The translations under genes and the position numbers were made by a program. The notes under the pieces were generated by a model that was given only the letters and a program-made list of their open reading frames with translations, searched no databases and was not told where the DNA came from. From JBGVSA01 sp049840475 (GTDB lineage Bacteria > Pseudomonadota > Gammaproteobacteria > Burkholderiales > Rhodocyclaceae), in NCBI GenBank assembly GCA_049840475.1, contig JASGKX010000003.1, positions 620,001 through 684,000 on the forward strand: a stretch of 64,000 nucleotides of DNA, read 5' to 3'. Below, one piece after another: positions 49,435 through 59,149 of this stretch. The first letter of the stretch is position 1. Every line of letters begins with the position of its first letter.

Positions 49435-51776
49435 TCACGCGCCCTGCGTCAGCAAGGCACGCAGCCCCTCCTCGTCCAGCACGGTGATACCCAACTGCTG
49501 CGCCTTTTCCAGCTTGGAGCCGGCTTCGGCGCCGGCCACCACGTAATGTGTCTTCTTCGATACCGAACCCGACACTTTGCCGCCGGCCGCCTCGATCATG
49601 GCCGAAGCCTCGTCGCGCGAAAGCGAGGGCAGTGTGCCGGTCAAGACGAACGTCTTATCCGCCAGCGGCAACGTGATGTCAGAATCTTGGCTTGGCGCGG
49701 CCGCAAGGAGGGTAGCGCAATATCCGTCGAGCGCCTTGATCTGGGCAATGTTCTGATCATGCGACAGCCATTCCGCCAACGCTGAAGAAACGTCGGCCGG
49801 CAAATCGAGGGCTGCACGCTCGATGGGCGTGAGGTCCGCCAGATCAGTCAGGCTCTTCACCTGCCCCGCGAGCTGCTGCGCGCGTGTCGCGGTCAACTTC
49901 GGAATGCCAAGGCTGGCGAGCAACTCTGGCAACGCGATGCGCTGAGCCAGCTTGGCCGACGGCGGGTGCTCGTCCGACGCACTTACGCCGGCCCGGACCA
50001 GTTCATCCAGCACCCGCTCGTTGTTCGGTTCGATGAAAAATTCGTGCAGCGACTCGGCGACCACGCCGCCGATGTCCGGCAGCACCGCAAACACTGCGCG
50101 CGGTGCACGGCGTACGAATTCCAGCGAGCCCAGCCAATCGGCCAGCGTCTTGCCGGTTCGAACTCGCCAACGTGGCGGATACCCAACGCAAACAGCATTC
50201 GCGCCAGGGGCGGATGCTTGCTGGCCGCGATCGCGTCGATGATGTTCTCGGCCCACTTGGTGGCGATCTTGCCTTGCTGCACCGTCTCGGGCGTGATGCC
50301 GTCGCGCTCGTCGGCGCGGCGTTTCATCTCAAGCAGGTCTTCAAGTTTGAGCGAATACAGATCGGCAATGCGATTGACATAGCCGAAGTTGACCAACGAT
50401 TCGATGTAGCGATCACCCAGGCCATCGATGTCCATCATGCGACGGCCGGCGAAGTGGATGATCGCGGCCTTACGCTGTGCACCACACACCAATCCGCCAG
50501 AACACCGCGCCACCGCCTCGCCCTCTTCGCGGACGATGTGGCTACCGCAGACCGGGCATTGCGTCGGCATGACGAACTCGCGCACCGTCGGCTTGCGACG
50601 CTCCAGCACGGGGGCAACGACTTCGGGGATCACGTCGCCCGCACGGCGTACGATCACCGTGTCGCCGATGCGCAGATCCTTGCGGCGAACTTCATCTTCG
50701 TTGTGCAGCGTGGCATTCGTGACGGTGACGCCGCCAACGAATACCGGCTTGAGGCGTGCAACCGGCGTGATCGCACCGGTACGACCGACCTGCACTTCGA
50801 TATCGAGCAGTTCGGTCATTTCTTCTTGCGCGGGGTACTTATGCGCGACGGCGAAACGCGGCGCGCGCGACACGAAGCCCAATTCGGCCTGCTGCGCCAG
50901 AGCGTTGACCTTATAGACCACACCGTCGATGTCGAACGGCAGCGACGCGCGCCGTTCGCCAACTTCGCGGTAGTAGCCGAGCAGTCCTTCAGCGCCACGC
51001 ACGACGGCGCGCAGATCGGTCACCGAAAAACCCCAAGTCGCCAGCAAGGCGAGCGATTCCGCATGCGTTGCCGGCATCGGCACGCCGTCGACCTGTGCAA
51101 GGCTGTACGCAAAAAAACGCAGCGGCCGTTTGGCCGTCATGCGCGGATCGAGCTGGCGCAGACTGCCCGCAGCCGCATTGCGCGGGTTCACGAACAGCTT
51201 GTCGCCAGCTGCGAGCTGACGTTCATTCAGCGCATCGAAGTCGCGCCGGAGCATGAGCACTTCGCCGCGCACCTCGAGTACGGCGGGCGCGTTTTTGCCA
51301 CGCAGTCGCAACGGAACATTGCCTACGGTACGCAGATTGGCGGTGACGTCTTCGCCGGTGAAACCGTCACCACGGGTCGCGCCTTGCACGAAATAACCGT
51401 TCTCGTAGTGCAGGCTGATCGCCAGACCATCGAACTTGGGCTCGGTTGCATATTCGACGCTGGCAGCATCCAGCGTCTCGCGGCAACGTCGATCGAAGGC
51501 CTCGATGTCTTCATCGGTGAAGGCGTTGCCCAGCGACAGCATCGGCACCTTGTGCGTCACCTGCACAAAGCCTTCGCGGGGAGCCCCGCCTACGCGTTGC
51601 GTCGGCGAATCGGGGGTCTGGAGTTCCGGGTGTTCGCGCTCGATGGCTTCCAGTTCGCGAAACAGGCGGTCGTATTCGGCGTCCGGCACTTCGGGCGCAT
51701 CGAGCACGTAGTAGGCGTACGCATACCGTTCGAGCTGCTCACGCAGCTCGAACGCATGTTGTTCAGATTGGGTCAT
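49435..51776 (-). pseudogene. ligA: NAD-dependent DNA ligase LigA, frame broken near 50157-50162 (probable sequence error)
   Basis: From ATG 51776 all ligase domains are present: Ia/adenylation with K114 in EPKFDG, OB fold, four-Cys zinc finger (CPVCG ... CSGGLVCG) and HhH region LARMLFALGIRHVGE. There the frame breaks and resumes as TGKTLADWLG, continuing through HhH to a C-terminal BRCT domain (TFVLTGTLPSLSRDEA, SKKTHYVVAG). Reading the site without one T (50157-50158) and one A (50161-50162) gives HVGESTGKTLAD, collinear with E. coli HVGEATAAGLA, and about 779 residues in total. LigA is normally essential, so error is likelier than loss. It is longer than usual because of an extra HhH-like block before BRCT. 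Confidence 0.9.
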
Positions 51777-51783
51777 GCGAGGC

Positions 51784-52923
51784 TCAGGCGAACAACCGAC
51801 GCGCGACGTCGCCACCCGCCGGGATGGCCTGCTCTTCCATGTGCTGCGCAAACTGGCCGATCTGCTCGCGGATGAGGCCCACGGAACGGTCGGACAGCGG
51901 CGTGCGGTTGTCATCGACCACCGCACCTTCGAGCGCTTCGGCAAGGTGATGCGCGAAGGCGATCATCTTGTCGAAAGCCTGTGCCGGGCGGGCCACGCGC
52001 GGCACGTCGATCATCAGCGTCAAACCATGGGTGTGCAGGTAGCGCAACTGTTCAACGGACAACGGTGCGGCTTCCTGGTTGGACAGCGTGAACAACGTCC
52101 GTTCGGTCTCGTCGCGGAAGTGATAATGACCGTCGGTCAGCAGCACCAGGCCAGCCGCCTCGGCCAGCCCACGCAACTTGGTGCCGGCAAAGGCAGCCTT
52201 GGTCGCCACGACGTTGATGGCGATCTGGATGTCGCACTCGGACGCGAACTGATCCAACTGTCCGGCGCGGGTAAGAACCTCATTGCGCGCCGGCAAGCGC
52301 GGAACGGCCAGAAACTGGTCGCACAGCAACTGAATCTGGTCGTAGAAGCGTTCCAGTTCGGCTTCGCTTACGCGGCCACGACGATCAACCAACTGCAGCG
52401 ATGCGCAGGCACGTGTCACGCTGCCCGGCGTACGAGCGTCCAACGCAATCCAGTTGTTGTCGGCGTCATCCCAGCCATACCACGCCAGGCGACGGGCCAC
52501 GCCAGCCAGCGTCGATTGCTGGGCGACGAACAACGACGAAGCCGATACGCCCGCCGGCGCCTCGACCGGCACCACGCAATCGATCGCCTTGAGCTCCCAC
52601 GGCAATACCGGTTCCTGCGCGCGCATCGCCGGTTGCGATACCGCTGCGGCGGCCGAGGTGGCCGGCGCCGGATCGATGCGCGGCTCGATGCGCGCCTCAG
52701 GTACCGGATCGGTCGGAAGCGAAGGCTCCATGCGGCCGCCCGGCGCGGGCGGAATCGCCTCTTCGCGCTCTTCGTCGAGCAGCACGTCGCGGTGCATGGA
52801 GCGGAAAGCCTGTTCGGCATGGCGCCGTGCGCGGCGTTCCTGCCAGATGTTGTAGCCGACCAGCGCGACAACAAGCGCTGCGCCGCTGCCGATCAATGCG
52901 TATTGAAGTTCGTTGCCTGCCAT
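51784..52923 (-). CDS. zipA: ZipA-like cell division protein
   Basis: 379 residues. There is an N-terminal membrane anchor at about residues 8-27 (YALIGSGAALVVALVGYNIW) followed by a basic stretch, then a Pro/Ala/acidic linker. The C-terminal domain (about 220-360) has the ZipA FtsZ-binding character: FASECDIQIAINVVATK, LAEAAGLVLLTDGHYHFRDETERTLFTLSN, LTLMIDVPRVARPAQAFDKMIAFA. The order smc-zipA-ligA with 7 bp to ligA supports it. ZipA tethers FtsZ to the membrane. Beta-proteobacterial ZipA is divergent, so the call combines topology and context. Confidence 0.88.
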   Translation of the reverse strand: MAGNELQYALIGSGAALVVALVGYNIWQERRARRHAEQAFRSMHRDVLLDEEREEAIPPAPGGRMEPSLPTDPVPEARIEPRIDPAPATSAAAAVSQPAMRAQEPVLPWELKAIDCVVPVEAPAGVSASSLFVAQQSTLAGVARRLAWYGWDDADNNWIALDARTPGSVTRACASLQLVDRRGRVSEAELERFYDQIQLLCDQFLAVPRLPARNEVLTRAGQLDQFASECDIQIAINVVATKAAFAGTKLRGLAEAAGLVLLTDGHYHFRDETERTLFTLSNQEAAPLSVEQLRYLHTHGLTLMIDVPRVARPAQAFDKMIAFAHHLAEALEGAVVDDNRTPLSDRSVGLIREQIGQFAQHMEEQAIPAGGDVARRLFA

Positions 52924-52997
52924 GTTTTGTATGCGAATTCGTTATGTTGGCCGGGATCGTTCCGGGGGTCTGCGCCGCCGATCGTGCTGCGCCGCCG

Positions 52998-55900
52998 TCA
53001 AGCCGCCTCGGGCTGCGCCAGGCGCAGCGCCTCATCCATGTCGACTTCGACGACTCGCGACACACCTTGTTCCTGCATGGTCACGCCGATCAGTTGCTGC
53101 GCCATTTCCATGGTGATCTTGCTATGACTGATGAATACGAACTGCGTCACCGACGACATGTGCTTGACCATCTCGCAGTAGCGTTCGGTGTTGGCGTCGT
53201 CCAGCGGCGCGTCGACCTCGTCGAGCATGCAGAACGGCGCGGGGTTGAGCTGGAACATCGAAAACACCAGCGCGATGGCGGTCAGCGCTTTCTCGCCGCC
53301 CGACAACAGGTGGATCGATGAATTCTTCTTCCCCGGCGGGCGCGCGATGATTTGCACGCCAGCGTCGAGGATCTCGTCGCCCGTCAGCAGCAGTTCGGCT
53401 TCACCGCCACCGAACAGGCGCGGGAACAGTTCGCCGAAGTGACGATTGACCGTATTGTACGTTTCCATCAATTGTTCGCGCGTCTCGCGATCAATACGGC
53501 GGATCGCGTCTTCGAGCGTTTCGATGGCTTGCGTCAGGTCGTCGTTCTGCGCATCGAGGAAGCCCTTGCGCTCTGTGGCAGTGGTCAGTTCGCTCAGTGC
53601 CGCAAGGTTCACCGCGCCCAGTTCGCCGATCTCGCGATTGATACGTGCGACTTCGCGCGTCAGGGTCAGTTCCTTGACCTGTGCGAGTTCTTCTGGCGCG
53701 TACTGCGCGTCGCTCGCCTGCATTTCTTCCAGGCGCTCACAGGCCTGCTGGTGTGCCAGTTCGGCCGCCTGATGCGCGAGTCGCAGCGCATTGAGCTGTT
53801 CGCGCAAAGGATCGAGCGCGCGCTCGCAGCGCAGGCGTTCGGCGTCTTGCTCGCGCAGCGTGTTGCTGGCGCGCTCCATTTCGTCTCGGCGCGCAGCCAG
53901 CGCGGCTTCGCGCGAATCACGCAGATCGAGGGCGGTCAACAGGCTGACTTGCAGCGTCTCTTCATCCAGGCCGTCGCGCTCGGCGATGAGCTGGGCGAGT
54001 TCCACTTCACCGCGCGAGATCTGTTCGGCCGTCAGCGTGTCGTTGCGGCTGATGTCGTCGAGCTTGCCCGCGCATTCACGCAGGGAGAATTCGGCCTCCT
54101 GCACGGCGCGCAAAAAGGCCTGCACGTGCTCGCGCTGCGCGCGTTGCGCCTGCTCGCCCTGCGCCACCGTCTGTTGCGCAGCATGCAAGCGCTCGGCAAG
54201 CTCGTCCGCCCGTTGCTGATGCAATTCACGGCCGGCTTCGGCCTCCATGAGATGGTTGTTTTCCGTCTCTTCAGCGATGCTGATTTCGTCGCCTTCGCGG
54301 CGCAACTGCGCTCGACGTTCCTCGAAGCGGGCCTTCTCCTGCTGCACACGGACGACTTCCAGCTGCGCGGCATGCATTTGCTGCTGCAACTGGCCGATGC
54401 GACCGCGTACCGTCGTCAGCGCATTGGCCGCTGCGGCGAGAGCCTCTTCGGCTTCGGTTGCGCGCTCGGCGCAAGCCGCTTGTTCTTCTTCGAGTGTGGC
54501 GAGTTCGGCACTCAGTGATTCGATTTCGCGCTGGCGCTCCAGTGCGCCGTGGGTGCGTGCATCCGGAGCGAACAAGGTCAGCTCGCGGGCGCTCAGCACA
54601 GCGCCGTTCTGCGCCACCAGCACGACATCGTCAGGTAGTTGCGCTGCCCTATCGGTCCACGGCTGGATGTCGTCGACCGCGTATGCGCCAGCCAACCAGT
54701 GTTCGAGGATGCCCGCAGCGGCGGCATTTGCGCAGCGCAGACGCGACACGAGCGGCGTGCCGGCAAATGCTGGCCGTTGAGCCGGCGCCGGCGCTCCTTC
54801 GCGCGTCAGTACGACTGTCGACGGGACGGACTTGCCGTGGATGGATTCCGGCATCCGTGCCAACGGTCCGCGCGCGGCGAGTCGTTCGCGCAAGACGGCT
54901 TCGAGCGCGAGCTCCCAACCTGCATCGACGGTGATGTGCTGCCACAACGGTTGCAGGTCCGACAGTCCGGCTTCGCGCAGCCACGCGCCCATGTCGCCAG
55001 CGTCTCGCAGCTTTGCCTGAAGGGCTTCGAGCGCGTCGAGACGAGCGCGCTTTTCTGTCACGGCACGTGCGGCGCGGCGTTCGGCCTCTTGGGCGGCACG
55101 CAAGGCGCCCTGCGACTGGATGTGCACACCTTGCTGGGCGGTTTGCTCGGCTTCGGCGTCTTCCAGTTGGCCGGCAAGCGTCTCCACGGCCAGCTCGATC
55201 GCCTCAGCGTCGCCCGGATCGGCCGTCGGCAGTTGTGCCAGATCGGCCTCCAGCCGCTGGCGGCGGGCAGTCAATGCTTCAATGGCACGCAGGCTGGCCT
55301 GACGACGCGTGTCGTCCACGCGCATCTGCTGCTCGGCCTGGGCCAGTTCGCGGCGCAGGCGGTCCTGCTCTTCCTGCGCGCGGCGGTACGTGTCTTCGAC
55401 TTCGGGCAAGGCTTCTTGCGCGATGGCAAGCTCGTCCTGCGCCTGTTCCAGCCGCACGGTGGCGACTTCGCGCAGTTCGGCCCAACGTTCGCGCTCCGTC
55501 GCCAGTTGAGTGGAGCGTTCGCGCCACTGGGCTTCGGACATGGTGAGCTGGTCGATGCGCTGCGACAGGCGCGAACGCGTGTCGCGCAGGCTCTTCAGTT
55601 CGTTCTCGATGCGCGAGACTTCGGCAGAGATAGCGTAAAGATCGCCCTGCGCCACGCCCACAACGTCCGATAGACGTGTGTGGCGTTCGCGCGCCACGAG
55701 CAATTGGTCTTCGAGAATGCGCAGGCGCTCGGTTTCGGCTTCGAGCGTGGTTCCGCTGGTGGCAATGCCCTCTGCGTTGCGGGCCTTTTCGGTCGCGGCG
55801 CTTTCGCGCTTGAACACCCACAGCAGGCGCTGACGTTCGTTGAGCGAATCGGCCAGTTCCTTGTAGGTGCGCGCCACTTCGGCCTGCGCGGCGAGTCTGT

Positions 55901-56516
55901 CGATCTGGCTGCCGAGTTCGGCGCGAATGTCTTCGATACGCGCCAGATTGTCGCGCGCATCGGCCAGCCGCCCTTCGGTCTCGCGGCGGCGTTCCTTGTA
56001 CTTGGTGATGCCGGCGGCTTCTTCGAGGAAGGCGCGCACGTCTTCAGGCCGGGCCTCGATGACGCGCGAGATCATGCCTTGCTCGATGATCGCGTAGGCA
56101 CGCGGGCCCAGGCCGGTGCCGAGGAAAAGGTCGATCACGTCCTTGCGGCGCACGCGGACGTTATTGATGAAGTAGTCCGAGCCGCCAGCCCGGTCGACCA
56201 CGCGCTTGACGGCGATTTCGGCGTACTGCGACCACTGTCCGGCCGCGCGCCCTTCGGCGTTGTCGAAGATCAGCTCCACGCTGGCCCGCTGCACGGGCTT
56301 GCGGGTGGTGGAACCGTTGAAGATGACGTCCTGCATCGACTCGCCGCGCAGCGCCGAGGCGCGCGACTCGCCCAGCACCCAGCGTACGGCGTCGATCACG
56401 TTCGACTTGCCGCAGCCATTGGGCCCAACGATCCCCACCAGTTGGCCGGGCGCCAGGATGGTGGTCGGATCGACGAAGGACTTGAAGCCGGCGAGTTTAA
56501 GCTTGGACAGGCGCAC
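52998..56516 (-). CDS. smc: Smc, chromosome segregation / condensin ATPase
   Basis: 1172 residues. Walker A GPNGCGKSN is at 31-39, followed by long coiled coils broken by a hinge at roughly 500-650 and by a second coiled arm. The C-terminal head carries the signature LLSGGEKALTAIAL and Walker B MLDEVDAPLD. Length is typical for bacterial Smc. With ScpAB it compacts and organises the chromosome. It is first in the smc-zipA-ligA run, 74 bp before zipA. Confidence 0.98.
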   Translation of the reverse strand: MRLSKLKLAGFKSFVDPTTILAPGQLVGIVGPNGCGKSNVIDAVRWVLGESRASALRGESMQDVIFNGSTTRKPVQRASVELIFDNAEGRAAGQWSQYAEIAVKRVVDRAGGSDYFINNVRVRRKDVIDLFLGTGLGPRAYAIIEQGMISRVIEARPEDVRAFLEEAAGITKYKERRRETEGRLADARDNLARIEDIRAELGSQIDRLAAQAEVARTYKELADSLNERQRLLWVFKRESAATEKARNAEGIATSGTTLEAETERLRILEDQLLVARERHTRLSDVVGVAQGDLYAISAEVSRIENELKSLRDTRSRLSQRIDQLTMSEAQWRERSTQLATERERWAELREVATVRLEQAQDELAIAQEALPEVEDTYRRAQEEQDRLRRELAQAEQQMRVDDTRRQASLRAIEALTARRQRLEADLAQLPTADPGDAEAIELAVETLAGQLEDAEAEQTAQQGVHIQSQGALRAAQEAERRAARAVTEKRARLDALEALQAKLRDAGDMGAWLREAGLSDLQPLWQHITVDAGWELALEAVLRERLAARGPLARMPESIHGKSVPSTVVLTREGAPAPAQRPAFAGTPLVSRLRCANAAAAGILEHWLAGAYAVDDIQPWTDRAAQLPDDVVLVAQNGAVLSARELTLFAPDARTHGALERQREIESLSAELATLEEEQAACAERATEAEEALAAAANALTTVRGRIGQLQQQMHAAQLEVVRVQQEKARFEERRAQLRREGDEISIAEETENNHLMEAEAGRELHQQRADELAERLHAAQQTVAQGEQAQRAQREHVQAFLRAVQEAEFSLRECAGKLDDISRNDTLTAEQISRGEVELAQLIAERDGLDEETLQVSLLTALDLRDSREAALAARRDEMERASNTLREQDAERLRCERALDPLREQLNALRLAHQAAELAHQQACERLEEMQASDAQYAPEELAQVKELTLTREVARINREIGELGAVNLAALSELTTATERKGFLDAQNDDLTQAIETLEDAIRRIDRETREQLMETYNTVNRHFGELFPRLFGGGEAELLLTGDEILDAGVQIIARPPGKKNSSIHLLSGGEKALTAIALVFSMFQLNPAPFCMLDEVDAPLDDANTERYCEMVKHMSSVTQFVFISHSKITMEMAQQLIGVTMQEQGVSRVVEVDMDEALRLAQPEAA

Positions 56517-56641
56517 GTTCGGGAGCGGGTCGGGAAGTCGGCTGTTTTTTCGCCGCGAATGATATCACCCGGTGCCGCCCCCCGTCGGTCTTCAGGGCAA
56601 AGACTGGCGGGCAGGACGGCACCTGCTCCGCCCAACGCCGC

Positions 56642-58174
56642 TCAACTGCGCTGATATGCGTCGATTTCGGCATCCACGGCGTCGAAAGTCGCCAGAATTT
56701 CGCGCGACGGCGCCTTGCCCATGAGACTGACCACAAAGATGGCCGCCGCACCCAGCAACGCCCCCGGCAGAATCTCGTACAGCGACTGCCACGCCGCAGG
56801 GACGATCTGCACGCCCAAGATGCTGCCCTGCTTCCACACAACCACGGTCAGGGCGCCAACCAGCATGCCAGCCAGCGCGCCGTTGCGCGTCATGCGGCGC
56901 CACAACAACGAAATGACCACCACCGGCCCGAACGCCGCGCCAAAGCCGCCCCAGGCGTAGGAAACCAACTCCAGCACTGAATTTTCTGGATTGCGCGCAA
57001 GGGCGATGGCGAGCAACGACACCAGCAGCACGGTGATGCGCCCCACCCACACCAGCTCGGCCTGGCCGGCGTTGCGACGCAGGAAGGCCTTGTAGAAGTC
57101 CTCGGTCAGCGCGCTGGAACACACCAGCAACTGGCAGCTGAGCGTACTCATGATGGCGGCCAGGATCGCCGACAGCAGCACGCCTGCAATCCACGGGTTG
57201 AACAGCAATTGCGACAGCAGGATGAAGACACGCTCAGGCTGCTGCGTGACCGGCCCGGCCAGTTCCGGGTGTTGGGCAAAATACGCAATGCCGAAGAAGC
57301 CGACCGCTACCGCACCGGCCAAGCACAGCACCATCCAGGTCATGCTGATACGGCGAGCCGGCGCAATCGCCTTGTAGCTCGATGCCGACATGAAGCGCGC
57401 CAGGATGTGCGGCTGGCCGAAATAGCCCAACCCCCAGGCCAGCAGCGACACGACTCCGACGACCGAACCGCCCTTGCCCATGTCGAAGAACGACGGGTCC
57501 AGCCGATGGATGATGGCCGTGCTCTCGCCCACGCCGCCTGACAGGAAGATCACCACCAGCGGCGTGACCACCAATGCGCCGATCATCAGGCTGGCCTGCA
57601 CGGTGTCGGTCCAGCTCACCGCCAGGAACCCGCCGACCAGCGTATACAGAATCGTCGCCAGCGCGCCTACCCACATCGCCGTGGCATACGGGATGCCGAA
57701 CGTGCTCTCGAACAGGCGAGCGCCTGCGACCACGCCCGAAGCGCAATACACGGCGAAGAACAGCAGGATGATGACCGCCGAGATCACCCGCAGCAGACGA
57801 CTCTTGTCCTCGAACCGGTAGGTAAAGTAGTCGGGCAAGGTCAGCGAGTTGTTGGCCCGTTCGGTGTAGACCCGCAGGCGCCCCGCCACCCACTTCCAGT
57901 TGCACCATGCGCCGATGGTCAGCCCGATGGCGATCCACGATTCGGACACGCCGTGCAAGAACACCGCACCCGGCAGCCCCATGAGCAGCCAGCCGCTCAT
58001 GTCTGACGCGCCCGCCGACAGCGCCACGACGAAAGCGCCGAGCCGTCGCCCGCCAAGGATGTAGTCGGAAAGATTGCTGGTGTAGCGATAGGCGATGAAG
58101 CCGATCGCGACCATGCCAAGGATGTAGAAAAGGAAGGTGACGGTAAGCGGCGTACTGGCAGTCGTCGAAAGCAT
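56642..58174 (-). CDS. putP: PutP, sodium/proline symporter
   Basis: 510 residues and about 13 TM helices of the sodium:solute symporter family: ILGGRRLGAFVVALSAGASDMSGWLLMGLPG (the Na+ site Ser/Ala-Gly-Asp-Met-Ser region), NNSLTLPDYFTYRFEDKSRLLR, ARLFESTFGIPYATAMWVGA and the GLGYFGQPHILARFMSA block typical of PutP. It imports proline with Na+. It is a single-gene unit between smc and the motC-like gene, not a motility gene. Confidence 0.93.
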   Translation of the reverse strand: MLSTTASTPLTVTFLFYILGMVAIGFIAYRYTSNLSDYILGGRRLGAFVVALSAGASDMSGWLLMGLPGAVFLHGVSESWIAIGLTIGAWCNWKWVAGRLRVYTERANNSLTLPDYFTYRFEDKSRLLRVISAVIILLFFAVYCASGVVAGARLFESTFGIPYATAMWVGALATILYTLVGGFLAVSWTDTVQASLMIGALVVTPLVVIFLSGGVGESTAIIHRLDPSFFDMGKGGSVVGVVSLLAWGLGYFGQPHILARFMSASSYKAIAPARRISMTWMVLCLAGAVAVGFFGIAYFAQHPELAGPVTQQPERVFILLSQLLFNPWIAGVLLSAILAAIMSTLSCQLLVCSSALTEDFYKAFLRRNAGQAELVWVGRITVLLVSLLAIALARNPENSVLELVSYAWGGFGAAFGPVVVISLLWRRMTRNGALAGMLVGALTVVVWKQGSILGVQIVPAAWQSLYEILPGALLGAAAIFVVSLMGKAPSREILATFDAVDAEIDAYQRS

Positions 58175-58321
58175 GCGTAGTCTCGATTCGGCTGCTCGGA
58201 CGCAGCCTGTCAGATTATTGGACGGGCGACTATGCCAAATCCGTCAATCATCATTTGAGACCTATCGCAAATGCCGTGCAGACATCCGGGCGGCATATCG
58301 CGCCCGGCTTACCACGATGAA

Positions 58322-59086
58322 TCAACGCTGGGCGCGCCGCGCCGACTGGCTCAGATAGCCCTGCAGCCGGCTTTCGATGATGCGCGGATTGTCTCCGTGG
58401 GCAATGCCCACCAGACCGTCCAGCACCATTTCGCGCGTCAACACCAGCCGCGCGATGCTCGCCGACAGCTTCTTACCGACCGGCAGGAAGATCAGGTTCG
58501 CACTGCCCACGCCATAGATCGTGGCAACGAATGCCACCGCAATACCCGCACCAAGCTTGCTCGGATCGGAGAGGTTCTCCATCACATGGATCAGCCCCAT
58601 CACCGCGCCGATGATGCCGATAGTGGGTGCATAGCCGCCCGCGGCGTCCCATATCTTCGCCGCCTGCTTCATTTCTTGTTCCCAGGCGCCGATTTCGACT
58701 TCCATCACTTCGCGCAGACGTTCGGGCTCAACGCCATCCACCAGCAACTGCAAGCCCTTGCGCATGAACGGGTCGGCCAGATTGCTGATCTTGTTTTCGA
58801 GTGCGAGCAGACCTTCCTTGCGGGCGGTGGAACTCCAACTGACGATTTCAGAGATGAGTCCATCAGACGGCGGCGCGGGCGGACTGAACACCCAGCTGGT
58901 CATGCCTACGCCTTGACGGAAAGTATGCCAAGGGCTTTGCAGCATCACCGCGCCGACAGTCCCACCGATGACGATGAAAAACGCCGTCGGCTGGACCAAC
59001 GACGACAGATGCCCCCCTTCGAACAGGTGCCCCAGCACGATGGCTGCAAGGCCCAGAAGCAGGCCGGCCAGACTGATGAAATCCAT
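58322..59086 (-). CDS. motC: MotA/PomA-type flagellar stator subunit (MotC-like)
   Basis: 254 residues with four TM helices (residues about 2-20, 30-50, 155-175, 185-205). It has the stator loop with charged residues (RKEGLLALENKISNLADPFMRKGLQLLVDG) and the channel segment GGYAPTIGIIGAVMGLIHVMENL. This is the PomA/MotC subgroup (shorter than E. coli MotA, 295). It lies downstream of fliA on the same strand, as motC does in Pseudomonas, but the partner motD/motB-type gene is not next to it; putP follows instead. Confidence 0.87.
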   Translation of the reverse strand: MDFISLAGLLLGLAAIVLGHLFEGGHLSSLVQPTAFFIVIGGTVGAVMLQSPWHTFRQGVGMTSWVFSPPAPPSDGLISEIVSWSSTARKEGLLALENKISNLADPFMRKGLQLLVDGVEPERLREVMEVEIGAWEQEMKQAAKIWDAAGGYAPTIGIIGAVMGLIHVMENLSDPSKLGAGIAVAFVATIYGVGSANLIFLPVGKKLSASIARLVLTREMVLDGLVGIAHGDNPRIIESRLQGYLSQSARRAQR

Positions 59087-59149
59087 TTATCCGTGCATCC
59101 CTTCCAAGTTTGCTGCGGGCCCCGTATCCGGCGCGCAGGCGCGATTCGC

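Noticed and set aside
53352..54518. Long plus-strand ORF opposite smc
   Set aside because: Antisense shadow of the Smc coiled coil; composition mirrors codon complement and no RBS or domain is seen.
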